The notes under the pieces: generated by a model | Seen by the model: only the letters and a program-made list of their open reading frames with translations | The model's database searches: none | What the model was told of the DNA's origin: nothing | Shown here: piece by piece, positions 1 to 6,714 of the stretch | How positions within the stretch are numbered: position 1 is the first letter of the stretch | How the letters are laid out: the number at the start of each line of letters is the position of its first letter | Origin: JAJPKE01 sp052143275 | Lineage (GTDB): Bacteria; Chloroflexota; Ktedonobacteria; Ktedonobacterales; JADMIN01 | Assembly: GCA_052143275.1 (NCBI GenBank) | Contig: JBKQTH010000050.1 | Span: forward strand, 1 to 13,431 | DNA length: 13,431 nt | Direction: 5' to 3' | Made by a program: the position numbers and the translations under genes

Positions 1-1321
1 TGGGAATGGAATAAGAGTATCCCTTAGGTACGATGACCACCGTAATCCCGGTGAACATGCTGTAAAACACGTCACGCGGCAGATACTTTATGTAATACTC
101 CGACGAGTCCACGATGGTTAGACCCTGGCTGTCACCATTTGTCATAACCAGAAAGTGGCCGCCGGAGAAGAAGTGAAAATACCCATAAGAGATGCGCACA
201 TTCACGATAACCGGCAATCCAAGGGTATGGCTAATATACACTATCTGATTATAGGTGAGATGGTCGCTGATGTCGGCCTGATAGCCAAAGGGAGAGACAC
301 CACGCTGGTAGCCGGTGATAGTGAGGAGCCCGCCGTCCAGCGAGATATCGGGTTGCATGGTGTCGATAAGCTTGCCAATGGTAGCTCCGGGAACTCCCCA
401 CGCAGTCAAGACCTCGGAGGCGGTTGCAGCGCTGCAATCGGCATCACCCCATGCCTCGAACTGCGCCGGGTTATCATAGAGCTGCTCGTCTAGCAGCTGA
501 GTTTCAGGCTGTACCCGCTCGGCAACCGAAGGTGCGGATAAGCTACCCGCGCTAGAGACAAACGCCGCCTGCATGAGCTGTTGTGAAGGCTCACCCATGA
601 CGTTAACCGTCGCGAACAGCGCCGCCACCATAACCAGCACCGCTAGAATCAGACGGGCAATGGACCAGGGACTGCGCGCCCGCTCCACCAGCATCTGGGT
701 ATTGACGCGCCGGCGGGGCTTGCCGGCCCGCAGCAATGTTTGAAATACCGCCAGATCGGGGACGCTGTCTGGAGAAAGAGTCACAACCGGATAGCCTGGC
801 TCCGAATTGATACCCGGGACCGGCAGCAGTTCGCCTCCGCGAGTGTTCTTGGCATACTGATCCCAGCCGTCTTCAGGGTCCCCGTCGTCATCCCAATCGC
901 GCCAGTACCTGGACTCCGGTTCTGGATATGACGGATTCATCCTGTTTATGCTACTAGCCATGTTCTTCGTGTTGGAGTCTGGATGAGCTTCTCTGGGAAT
1001 CGCCGGTAGCTTGAGCGTTCCCGGCAACTGTGCAAGTGGACGAGCCGCGCTTTGTTCCCGTGTGCGACCCTGAATCCGTCCCGGAATCGGACCCGGCAGG
1101 TTGGTACGCCCTTGATTTCGGCGTGCCGCAACTTCTTCGGGGGAGAGGATGGAAGGTACCCTTGGAATGGAAGAAGAGTAGGTCTGCGGCGATGCATCCA
1201 AAGATGCCTTTGGTTGCTTTGATTGCTCCAGTCTTGCCTTGCTACTCCTTGTGCGTGGCGTTGCCTTATGGGTAGGTCGAGCATCCTCGCCCATGCCTTG
1301 CACATTCTCTCTAGGCATCAT
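1..1321 (-). CDS. Membrane-anchored C39-like cysteine peptidase (3' part cut by window edge)
   Basis: The reading frame is open from the left edge to ATG at 1321, giving 440 visible residues. A TAG lies in frame directly before that ATG, and GGGAG (1327-1331) sits 5 nt upstream; a second ATG at 1318 would also fit. Residues 1-215 are Pro/Arg/Ser-rich and look disordered, with an acidic patch (YWRDWDDDGDPEDGW) near 139-153. One transmembrane helix lies at about 218-241, with Arg-rich sequence before it, so the N-terminus should be inside and the catalytic part outside. The C-terminal domain resembles Peptidase_C39-like proteins: Cys296 in WGDADCSAAT, His389 in GGHFLVM and Asp405 in TIVDSS are the likely triad. 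The family's usual glutamine close before the Cys is not obvious. The C-terminus is missing, but the frame is still open at VVIVPKGYSYSIP. The substrate is unknown. This architecture is, from memory, common in Ktedonobacteria; the peptidase call is fairly secure and activity is inferred. Confidence 0.8.
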   Translation of the reverse strand, partial: MMPRENVQGMGEDARPTHKATPRTRSSKARLEQSKQPKASLDASPQTYSSSIPRVPSILSPEEVAARRNQGRTNLPGPIPGRIQGRTREQSAARPLAQLPGTLKLPAIPREAHPDSNTKNMASSINRMNPSYPEPESRYWRDWDDDGDPEDGWDQYAKNTRGGELLPVPGINSEPGYPVVTLSPDSVPDLAVFQTLLRAGKPRRRVNTQMLVERARSPWSIARLILAVLVMVAALFATVNVMGEPSQQLMQAAFVSSAGSLSAPSVAERVQPETQLLDEQLYDNPAQFEAWGDADCSAATASEVLTAWGVPGATIGKLIDTMQPDISLDGGLLTITGYQRGVSPFGYQADISDHLTYNQIVYISHTLGLPVIVNVRISYGYFHFFSGGHFLVMTNGDSQGLTIVDSSEYYIKYLPRDVFYSMFTGITVVIVPKGYSYSIP

Positions 1322-1368
1322 CTACACTCCCAAAAATTAGCGGTGAGACCGGGGCATGTGCCGGTTGA

Positions 1369-1397
1369 ATGATAGACAGCTGGGGCTTTAGCGTCAA
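1369..1397 (-). promoter_or_regulatory. Predicted sigma-70/A-type promoter for the C39-like peptidase gene
   Basis: Read on the minus strand, TTGACG (1397-1392) is followed by a 17-nt spacer and TATCAT (1374-1369). Each hexamer matches consensus at 5 of 6 positions. Transcription would start near 1362, leaving a leader of about 40 nt before the ATG at 1321. This is a prediction from consensus only. Confidence 0.55.
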
Positions 1398-1448
1398 GAA
1401 CACAAGCCTTATGTACCATAATAGCTCCGGATTGCTGGCATAGACCCC

Positions 1449-1477
1449 TTGCCGGAGGCGGGCGTCTCCCTTATACT
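1449..1477 (+). promoter_or_regulatory. Predicted sigma-70/A-type promoter for the EcsC-family gene
   Basis: TTGCCG (1449-1454; 4 of 6 matches) is followed by a 17-nt spacer and TATACT (1472-1477; 5 of 6). The start would be near 1484, leaving a leader of about 125 nt before ATG 1609. That leader holds a small hairpin, GCGAGC (1569-1574) with GCTCGC (1583-1588), just before the ribosome binding site GGAAAGGG (1592-1599). Confidence 0.42.
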
Positions 1478-1608
1478 GGCCAGGGTAGCTTTCTTGAGTA
1501 CCCCCCTGGTTGCGAGCCCATCCGGCGCTGCATAGTCTCGCACGGATCGTCAAAACAGGAGTATGGAGGCGAGCGATCACTTGCTCGCTACGGAAAGGGT
1601 GTATCCCC

Positions 1609-2637
1609 ATGTCGACATCCGGCAATCCAGGCGACCAGCAGATAGCTGCCGCTGGCTCAAGTGGCGGTACTGTGGCGACACTACCGGCAGAGCTTGAAAC
1701 CCTTCTACAACCTGGCAAGACCCCAGACCGTATCCAGCATGCGATCACCTGGGCATCCCGACGTGATCCGGCCGTGGTGCAACAGCACAAAGCGCTCAAG
1801 CATGAGGTAGCTACCTTTGAGGATATACAGAAACTGCCGTTGGCGCAGCTTGACACTGTTGCCCAACACTTCGCGCGCGTGTACCGCGACCGAGCCTTTC
1901 TCACCGGAGCCATAACCGGTCTTCCTGGTGGCCTGTGGGCCCTGGTTGCCTCGGGAGCTGATGTGCAGCTAATCGCAATCTATGCAGTGCGAATGGCTTC
2001 TGATGTCGCCCAGTCTTATGGTTACGATACCTCCATGGTCGTGGAGCAGGCCCATTTGGCTGAGGTGCTGGCGCTGGCGGCAGGTGTTGATAGCCTGCGC
2101 GGTGTCGGCAACTGGCTCACACGTGAAGGCCTGGCGCATCTTCTGCCTGAGTTGCTCCCCAAGATCATGATGCGCCTGAGCGTAGAGTTGACCGAGGAGC
2201 AGGCGGGCAAACTTGTGGGTAGGTTAATTCCTGGCCTAGGTGCAGCCGTGGCTGGAACCATCGATTACACATTCTTGCGAGTTGCTGGTGAGCGAGCTAT
2301 CGCCTATTATCACAATCGCTATCTGGTCGACCATGGACAACAGCCGGAAAATCCCCACCTGAGTCTGCCCGCGCGCGCTTTTGCCGTGTTTACGCCAGAT
2401 GAGCCCGAGTCCGCGCCGGTATCTTCCGGGCAACAGACCAAAGTGGTCGAAGGTAGCCTGTCCCGCTCCCTCCAGGCCGCTCCGGCACTGCCCAAGAAGG
2501 TGCCCAACCGGCCACCTGAACGAAGGATCAGGTTGTGGCTGACCGTCTTTGGTATCTTCTTTTTCTTCGCCACTGTGGCCGCCGTCGCCGCCTTACTAGT
2601 GCTCATTGGAAACGGCGTCAACAGTCTCATTCATTAA
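1609..2637 (+). CDS. EcsC family membrane-associated protein
   Basis: This is a 342-residue protein if it starts at ATG 1609, which follows GGAAAGGG by 9 nt. The frame could open at 1510, but that extension (MRAHPALHSLARIV...) covers the predicted transcription start and leader and has no family look. Residues about 75-240 match the EcsC family pattern: a Gly/Pro-rich helical segment (TGLPGGLWALVASGADVQL, 103-121), then a conserved-looking RMASDVAQSYGYD (128-140), and the glycine-rich IPGLGAAVAGTIDYTF (207-222). Residues 250-305 are Pro/Ser-rich and probably a linker. A strong hydrophobic helix at about 308-335 should anchor the C-terminus in the membrane. EcsC proteins are named from the B. 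subtilis ecs locus, and their biochemical role is poorly defined; none is claimed here. The gene diverges from the peptidase gene, and neither neighbour shows an operon link. Confidence 0.85.
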   Translation: MSTSGNPGDQQIAAAGSSGGTVATLPAELETLLQPGKTPDRIQHAITWASRRDPAVVQQHKALKHEVATFEDIQKLPLAQLDTVAQHFARVYRDRAFLTGAITGLPGGLWALVASGADVQLIAIYAVRMASDVAQSYGYDTSMVVEQAHLAEVLALAAGVDSLRGVGNWLTREGLAHLLPELLPKIMMRLSVELTEEQAGKLVGRLIPGLGAAVAGTIDYTFLRVAGERAIAYYHNRYLVDHGQQPENPHLSLPARAFAVFTPDEPESAPVSSGQQTKVVEGSLSRSLQAAPALPKKVPNRPPERRIRLWLTVFGIFFFFATVAAVAALLVLIGNGVNSLIH

Positions 2638-2790
2638 GCCGGCCGTATCGCGGTCCCTAAAGTCTACTCTCTTGGGAACCCCTCCTTGCATCATTCCTAT
2701 TGTCGTGCTACCATGTCACAATACGAGAGCGCGGTAAGGCGAGGTTAGCCTGCTGGCATGCAGTGTGCTAGAGCGCCTCTTAATAGTGAG

Positions 2791-2811
2791 GAACGCATTG
2801 AAGCGTTCTTT
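2791..2811 (+). terminator. Terminator-like hairpin with short T run
   Basis: GAACGC (2791-2796) and GCGTTC (2803-2808) form a perfect 6-bp stem with a 6-nt loop, extendable by a G-U and an A-U pair, followed by TTT (2809-2811) and A/T-rich sequence. It lies about 150 nt past the EcsC stop codon. The stem is short and the T run weak. It overlaps the -35 of the candidate promoter at 2809-2836, so the element may belong to either. Confidence 0.25.
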
Positions 2812-2836
2812 AAAAATAGTTCTTTTCTGTTATGAT
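2809..2836 (+). promoter_or_regulatory. Candidate promoter far upstream of prkA
   Basis: TTTAAA (2809-2814; 4 of 6) is followed by a 16-nt A/T-rich spacer and TATGAT (2831-2836; 5 of 6). The A/T-rich setting stands out from its surroundings. If it drives prkA, the leader would be about 770 nt, which is unusually long; otherwise it could drive a non-coding RNA. No better pair was found closer to prkA by eye. Confidence 0.32.
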
Positions 2837-2997
2837 CTCGCGTGGCAGGTGATGTGCCTTGTCCTGGCAGGGCTCGCTCATAACGATGCCCAGTCCAGTG
2901 GCCGGAAGAGAGTCAAAGCAAACATCATTACATGGGCAACACCAGGGCGTCTTGTATTTCGTTTGCTGAAAAATCGCCCTTTCATGTTATCGCCCAA

Positions 2998-3016
2998 CTC
3001 CGCCAGGTAGGCGGAG
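2998..3016. repeat. Perfect 7-bp hairpin
   Basis: CTCCGCC (2998-3004), loop AGGTA, GGCGGAG (3010-3016). It is not followed by a T run on either strand, so it is not an intrinsic terminator. A hairpin of this size is expected to turn up by chance about once in every few kilobases, so it matters only as part of the larger structured region. Confidence 0.3.
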
Positions 3017-3210
3017 GAACAACGTCCGCTTGCGGTTGGCCGTGATGCCTCAAGAGAGCCACGTGAGCCCACGTCATCTCCTCCCCTCCAGCACTGCATC
3101 TCTACTCAGGTTTAGCGCCCGCTGTTTCGTAAGGGGGTGGTCGTGGGAAACGAGATGCAAGCCCGGTACAACTAGATAGTAGAGCCGAGTAGGGGAACAC
3201 CATCCCATCC

Positions 3211-3278
3211 TGCGCTCGCTGGTCAGCGCAACAGGAGTCAATAGAGCGCATGAGCTGCCTCGCTGGTCCTACGCGAGG
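3211..3278. repeat. Two hairpins sharing a 10-bp direct repeat
   Basis: CTCGCTGGTC occurs at 3215-3224 and again at 3259-3268. Each copy is part of an inverted repeat: TGCGCT (3211-3216) with AGCGCA (3225-3230), 8-nt loop, and CCTCGC (3258-3263) with GCGAGG (3273-3278), 9-nt loop. In each, the shared sequence runs across the 5' stem arm into the loop. The function is unknown; they could be duplicated RNA or protein-binding elements in the prkA leader. Confidence 0.35.
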
Positions 3279-3520
3279 AGCGCGCCAGAAATTCTCTTCT
3301 GTGGAATGGGACATTTCATCTTCTATTTCCATCGGTTGTGTACTGACCATTGCTCCAGCGATTTTCCAGATGGGTTTGAAGCGGCAACATCAGCTGAGTA
3401 GATGCGGCTTCTCTTCTAAAGAGCCGCCAGGTCGTCCATTCCGTACATGCTTATCCGTTCATTCTTATCAGAAACAGAAAAAAAATTATCGGGTGATGAG
3501 AGAACGGCATAACGGAGCCA

Positions 3521-3590
3521 GTTTGCCAGTCGTGCCGAAGCCAAGCAACACATACTTTGGGGTACACCATAGTTTGATCTCCTGGCAAAC
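3521..3590 (+). repeat. 9-bp inverted repeat closing a ~70-nt element beside the prkA ribosome binding site
   Basis: GTTTGCCAG (3521-3529) is the exact reverse complement of CTGGCAAAC (3582-3590). The 52-nt interior can form a further small stem, CCAAG (3541-3545) with CTTGG-like CTTTGG (3555-3560). The 3' arm ends 4 nt before the AAGAGGG (3595-3601) that is the prkA ribosome binding site. The layout would suit a leader element that controls translation, but no known riboswitch was recognised, and one such repeat in a 1-kb region is not far from chance. Confidence 0.35.
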
Positions 3591-3612
3591 GGTGAAGAGG
3601 GAGAGAGTAGAT

Positions 3613-5508
3613 ATGGATCTTGTTAAGCGTCTTGAAGAGTATCGAGCCCAGGAACGGGCTTTGTCATGGGAAGGAAGCTTCGAGGACTATTTCAAAATCG
3701 CCAGCCACAATCCGGCTGTCGCCGAGCTTTCTCACGCTCGTCTCTATAACATGATCCTTGCCGCCGGTAGCGATACCAATCGACTGGGAGATCAAAAATA
3801 CCGGTTTTTTGCTGATGAGATCTACGGCATCGAAAGGCCGCTTCAGCAGATTGTAGAGTACTTTCATTCAGCGGCACAGCGCTTGGAGGTTCGTAAGCGG
3901 ATCCTCCTGCTCATGGGTCCAGTCGGCGGCGGTAAATCGAGCATCGTCTCATTGCTCAAGCGCGGGCTCGAGACCTACTCCCGTACCGAGGCCGGGGCTA
4001 CCTACGCTATTAAGGAATGCCCAATGCATGAGGAGCCGCTGCACCTGATTCCAACTGATCTGCGCGCTGAGATGGAAACAGAGTACGGTCTCTACATCGA
4101 AGGCGACCTGTGTCCACAGTGCCGCTGGCTGCTGGAAAACAAGTATAACGGCGATATTACCAAGATACCGGTGGTTCGCCTGGTCTTCAGCGAGAAATAT
4201 CGCCAGGGTATCGGCACCTTCACGCCGTCGGACCCCAAGAGCCAGGATATCAGCGAACTTGTCGGAGGTATTGATCTCTCCACCATTGGCGAAGTTGGTG
4301 TGGAGAGTGATCCGCGAGCCTATCGCTTCGATGGTGAGCTCAACATCGCCAATCGAGGTCTGATGGAATTCGTAGAAATGTTGAAAGTTGACGAGAAATT
4401 CCTGTATGTCCTGTTGACGCTCTCACAGGAGCAGAATATCAAGACCGGGCGCTTCTCGCTGATCTATGCCGACGAGGTAGTCGTTAGCCACACCAATGAG
4501 AACGAGTACCAGTCTTTTGTCGGCAACCGCAAGTCGGAGGCACTGCAGGACCGCATCATCCTGGTGAAGGTTCCCTACAATTTACGGGTGAGCGATGAAG
4601 TCAAGATTTACGAGAAACTCCTGGCACAGAGCGCTCTCCAAAATGTACACATTGCTCCGTACACGCTCCGGATCGCCAGTACGTTTGCTATTCTCACCCG
4701 GCTTGAGCCATCCAAGAAAGCCGGTATGAGTGTAATGAAGAAGCTCAAGCTCTACGATGGCGAGGACCTGGAAGAGTTCAAGCAGAAAGATATCAAGGAT
4801 CTGCAAGACGAGGCGCTTCGTGAAGGCATGGACGGTATCTCGCCGCGGTACGTCATCAACCGGCTCTCCAGTGCGCTGGTCCGTGACAATATCACCTGCA
4901 TCAATCCCATTGACGCATTGCGGGCGCTTCGAGATGGTCTAGATCAGCACACCGGCATCACCCGAGACGAGCGCGAGCGCTACCTCAATTTCATTAGCGA
5001 AGCGCGCAAAGAATACGACGATATGGCCAGAAAAGAGGTCCAGCGGGCTTTCGTCTACTCCTTTGAGGAATCGGCGCGTACCTTACTTAACAACTATCTC
5101 GACAATGTCGAGGCATATTGCAACAAGACCAAGGTGCGTGATCCAATCACCGAAGAGGACATGGAGCCGGACGAGCAACTGATGCAGTCGATCGAGCAAC
5201 AGATCGGCATCACAGACAATGCCAAGAAGACATTCCGAGAAGAAATCCTCATACGTATCTCTTCGCTGGCCCGCCGTGGGCAAACGTTCGACTATACCAG
5301 CCATGAGCGTCTAAAAGAGGCAATCGAAAAGAAGCTGTTTGCCGATCTACGCGACGTTGTCAAAATCACGACCTCGTCCAAGACGCCCGACGCCGAGCAG
5401 TTGAAGAAGTCAAATGAGGTCATCAGCCGTCTCATCTCCGACCATGGCTACTGCCCGGTCTGCGCAAACGAGTTGCTTAAATATGTCGGCTCACTCCTGA
5501 ACCGATAA
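3613..5508 (+). CDS. prkA: PrkA-type serine protein kinase / AAA ATPase
   Basis: This is a 631-residue protein from ATG 3613, close to the usual PrkA length (about 630-645). The start is preceded by AAGAGGG/GAGAG and opens with MDLVKRLEEYRAQERALSWE, the normal PrkA N-terminus; an upstream in-frame extension to 3250 is not PrkA-like. The AAA+ domain has Walker A GPVGGGKS (102-109), a cysteine-containing insert (Cys136, CPQC 167-170), GTFTPSDPKSQDISELVGG (201-219), and LIYADEVVVSHTNENEY (283-299) at the Walker B/sensor region. The C-terminal part matches the PrkA C-terminal domain and ends in HGYCPVCANELL (611-622). In B. subtilis, PrkA acts during sporulation, and E. coli YeaG is a stress and starvation protein; both kinase and AAA protease activities have been reported for the family. 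It is the first gene of the conserved prkA-yhbH-spoVR set, with 34 nt to yhbH, and is probably co-transcribed with it. Confidence 0.94.
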   Translation: MDLVKRLEEYRAQERALSWEGSFEDYFKIASHNPAVAELSHARLYNMILAAGSDTNRLGDQKYRFFADEIYGIERPLQQIVEYFHSAAQRLEVRKRILLLMGPVGGGKSSIVSLLKRGLETYSRTEAGATYAIKECPMHEEPLHLIPTDLRAEMETEYGLYIEGDLCPQCRWLLENKYNGDITKIPVVRLVFSEKYRQGIGTFTPSDPKSQDISELVGGIDLSTIGEVGVESDPRAYRFDGELNIANRGLMEFVEMLKVDEKFLYVLLTLSQEQNIKTGRFSLIYADEVVVSHTNENEYQSFVGNRKSEALQDRIILVKVPYNLRVSDEVKIYEKLLAQSALQNVHIAPYTLRIASTFAILTRLEPSKKAGMSVMKKLKLYDGEDLEEFKQKDIKDLQDEALREGMDGISPRYVINRLSSALVRDNITCINPIDALRALRDGLDQHTGITRDERERYLNFISEARKEYDDMARKEVQRAFVYSFEESARTLLNNYLDNVEAYCNKTKVRDPITEEDMEPDEQLMQSIEQQIGITDNAKKTFREEILIRISSLARRGQTFDYTSHERLKEAIEKKLFADLRDVVKITTSSKTPDAEQLKKSNEVISRLISDHGYCPVCANELLKYVGSLLNR

Positions 5509-5542
5509 TGGCCTTTCGAGCCTTTGCAGGGGGACGACGAAG

Positions 5543-6697
5543 ATGTACACCTCGACTATATCGCACCATGACTGGTCGCTCCATCGCAAAGGGAGTATCG
5601 ATCAGGAGCGGCACAAACAGAAGATACGCGAGGCGATCAAGAAGAATCTGGCCGATATCGTGAGCGAAGAAAGCATCATACTCTCCGATGGCAAGAAGAT
5701 CATCAAGGTGCCGATTCGCTCGTTGGAAGAGTATCGCTTCCGCTATGATCCCGGACGCCAGCAGCACTCCGGCGAGGGCAACGGCAAAAGTAAGGTCGGG
5801 GATGTGGTGGCGTCGGAGCCAAGACCAGGGCGAGGCAAGCGTGGATCTGCCGGTAACGAGCCTGGCGTAGACTATTATGAAGCGGATGTGACGGTAGATG
5901 AGCTGGCGGCGATGATCTTCGAAGACCTGGGGCTACCCTTCCTTGAAGAGAAGAAGATGGCCGAAATGGAGAGTGAGACCATACGCTTCAACGACGTTCG
6001 CAAGGTTGGGCCGCTGGCGAATCTGGACAAGAAGCGGACGATCAGGGAGAACATCAAGCGCAATGCCGCCAAGGGCAATCCACACTTTGGAGAACTGAAG
6101 GACAACGACCTCCGCTTCAAGACCTGGGAGAACACGGTCAAATACCAGTCGAATGCGGTTATCCTGGCCATGATGGATACAAGCGGATCCATGGGTGAAT
6201 TCGAGAAGTACATCGCCCGTAGCTTCTACTTCTGGATGGTCCGTTTCCTGCGCACCAAATACAATAACGTCAAGATCGTCTTTATCAGCCACCACACCGA
6301 GGCCAAAGAGGTCACCGAGGAAGAGTTCTTTACCCACGGTGAAAGCGGCGGCACCCAGGTCTCTTCAGCCTATGAGCTGGCGCTGCAGATCATTGCCGAG
6401 CGGTTCAATCCCGCTGATTGGAATATCTATCCCTTCCACTTCTCGGACGGCGACAACTTGCCCTGGGATAATGAGCGCTGCGTCGGACTCGTGCAGCAAC
6501 TCATGGAGCGCTGCAACATCTTTGGCTATGGCGAGATACGCGAAGGCCACTATCGCTCGCCAAGCACGCTGATGTCGGCCTTCAGCAAGATACAGGATAG
6601 GAAGTTTATCGCGGTAACCATCTCCGACAAGTCGGAAGTATATCCGGCGTTGCGCCGCTTCTTCGCCACCCGTGACCCGGTTCCGGTGCAGCCCTGA
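5543..6697 (+). CDS. yhbH: YhbH/YeaH family protein with von Willebrand A-like fold
   Basis: The 384-residue protein starts at ATG 5543 behind AGGGGG (5528-5533), 9 nt away. The N-terminus (RHKQKIREAIKKNLADIVSE, 23-42) and VPIRSLEEYRFRYDP (56-70) are characteristic of YhbH/YeaH. Residues 71-110 are Gly/Lys/Arg-rich and probably flexible. The C-terminal half has a metal-ion-dependent adhesion-type site: DTSGSM (212-217), Thr271 in GGTQVSS and Asp302 in FSDGDN. B. subtilis yhbH is a sporulation gene, and E. coli yeaH is co-expressed with yeaG. It sits between prkA and spoVR, 34 and 17 nt from them, which supports a shared transcript. The molecular function is not established; a vWA-type partner for the PrkA AAA protein would fit the known pairing of MoxR-like ATPases with vWA proteins, but that is inference. 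Confidence 0.93.
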   Translation: MYTSTISHHDWSLHRKGSIDQERHKQKIREAIKKNLADIVSEESIILSDGKKIIKVPIRSLEEYRFRYDPGRQQHSGEGNGKSKVGDVVASEPRPGRGKRGSAGNEPGVDYYEADVTVDELAAMIFEDLGLPFLEEKKMAEMESETIRFNDVRKVGPLANLDKKRTIRENIKRNAAKGNPHFGELKDNDLRFKTWENTVKYQSNAVILAMMDTSGSMGEFEKYIARSFYFWMVRFLRTKYNNVKIVFISHHTEAKEVTEEEFFTHGESGGTQVSSAYELALQIIAERFNPADWNIYPFHFSDGDNLPWDNERCVGLVQQLMERCNIFGYGEIREGHYRSPSTLMSAFSKIQDRKFIAVTISDKSEVYPALRRFFATRDPVPVQP

Positions 6698-6714
6698 TCC
6701 CATGGAGGTCCTCT

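Larger units (their letters stand above)
2638..3612. other. 975-bp intergenic region upstream of prkA with hairpins and no convincing gene
   Basis: No reading frame here on either strand has a recognisable family, a good ribosome binding site and a sensible composition. An in-frame extension of prkA back to 3250 is open but does not resemble PrkA proteins. What can be seen is: a bulged stem (TAGC-CTGC 2746-2753 with GCAG/GCTA 2760-2770); a terminator-like hairpin at 2791-2811; a promoter-like pair at 2809-2836; a 7-bp hairpin at 2998-3016; two hairpins at 3211-3278; and a long-range inverted repeat at 3521-3590. No known RNA family was recognised by eye. It may be a long prkA leader, hold a separate small RNA, or be degraded sequence. 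Confidence 0.6.

Noticed and set aside
3..1181. Near-identical 17-mer at 3-19 and 1165-1181, coding for YS(Y/S)SIP in the same peptidase gene
   Set aside because: One 16-of-17 match is expected at a rate of a few tenths in a window of this size, and both copies fall in low-complexity or edge sequence.
1510..1608. Longer start for the EcsC-family gene
   Set aside because: The extra 33 residues overlap the predicted leader and are not EcsC-like; ATG 1609 has GGAAAGGG upstream.
1311..1913. 200-codon minus-strand frame overlapping the EcsC gene start and the peptidase promoter
   Set aside because: Antisense to a recognised gene, Cys/Ser/Arg-rich composition, no domain and no supporting ribosome binding site.
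2765..3350. Small frames of 70-82 codons on both strands in the prkA upstream region
   Set aside because: No ribosome binding sites, no domain pattern, and they overlap one another across hairpins.
3250..3612. In-frame 121-codon N-terminal extension of prkA
   Set aside because: PrkA proteins normally begin at MDLVKRLEEY-like sequence; the extension has unusual composition and no family look, and ATG 3613 has its own purine-rich ribosome binding site.
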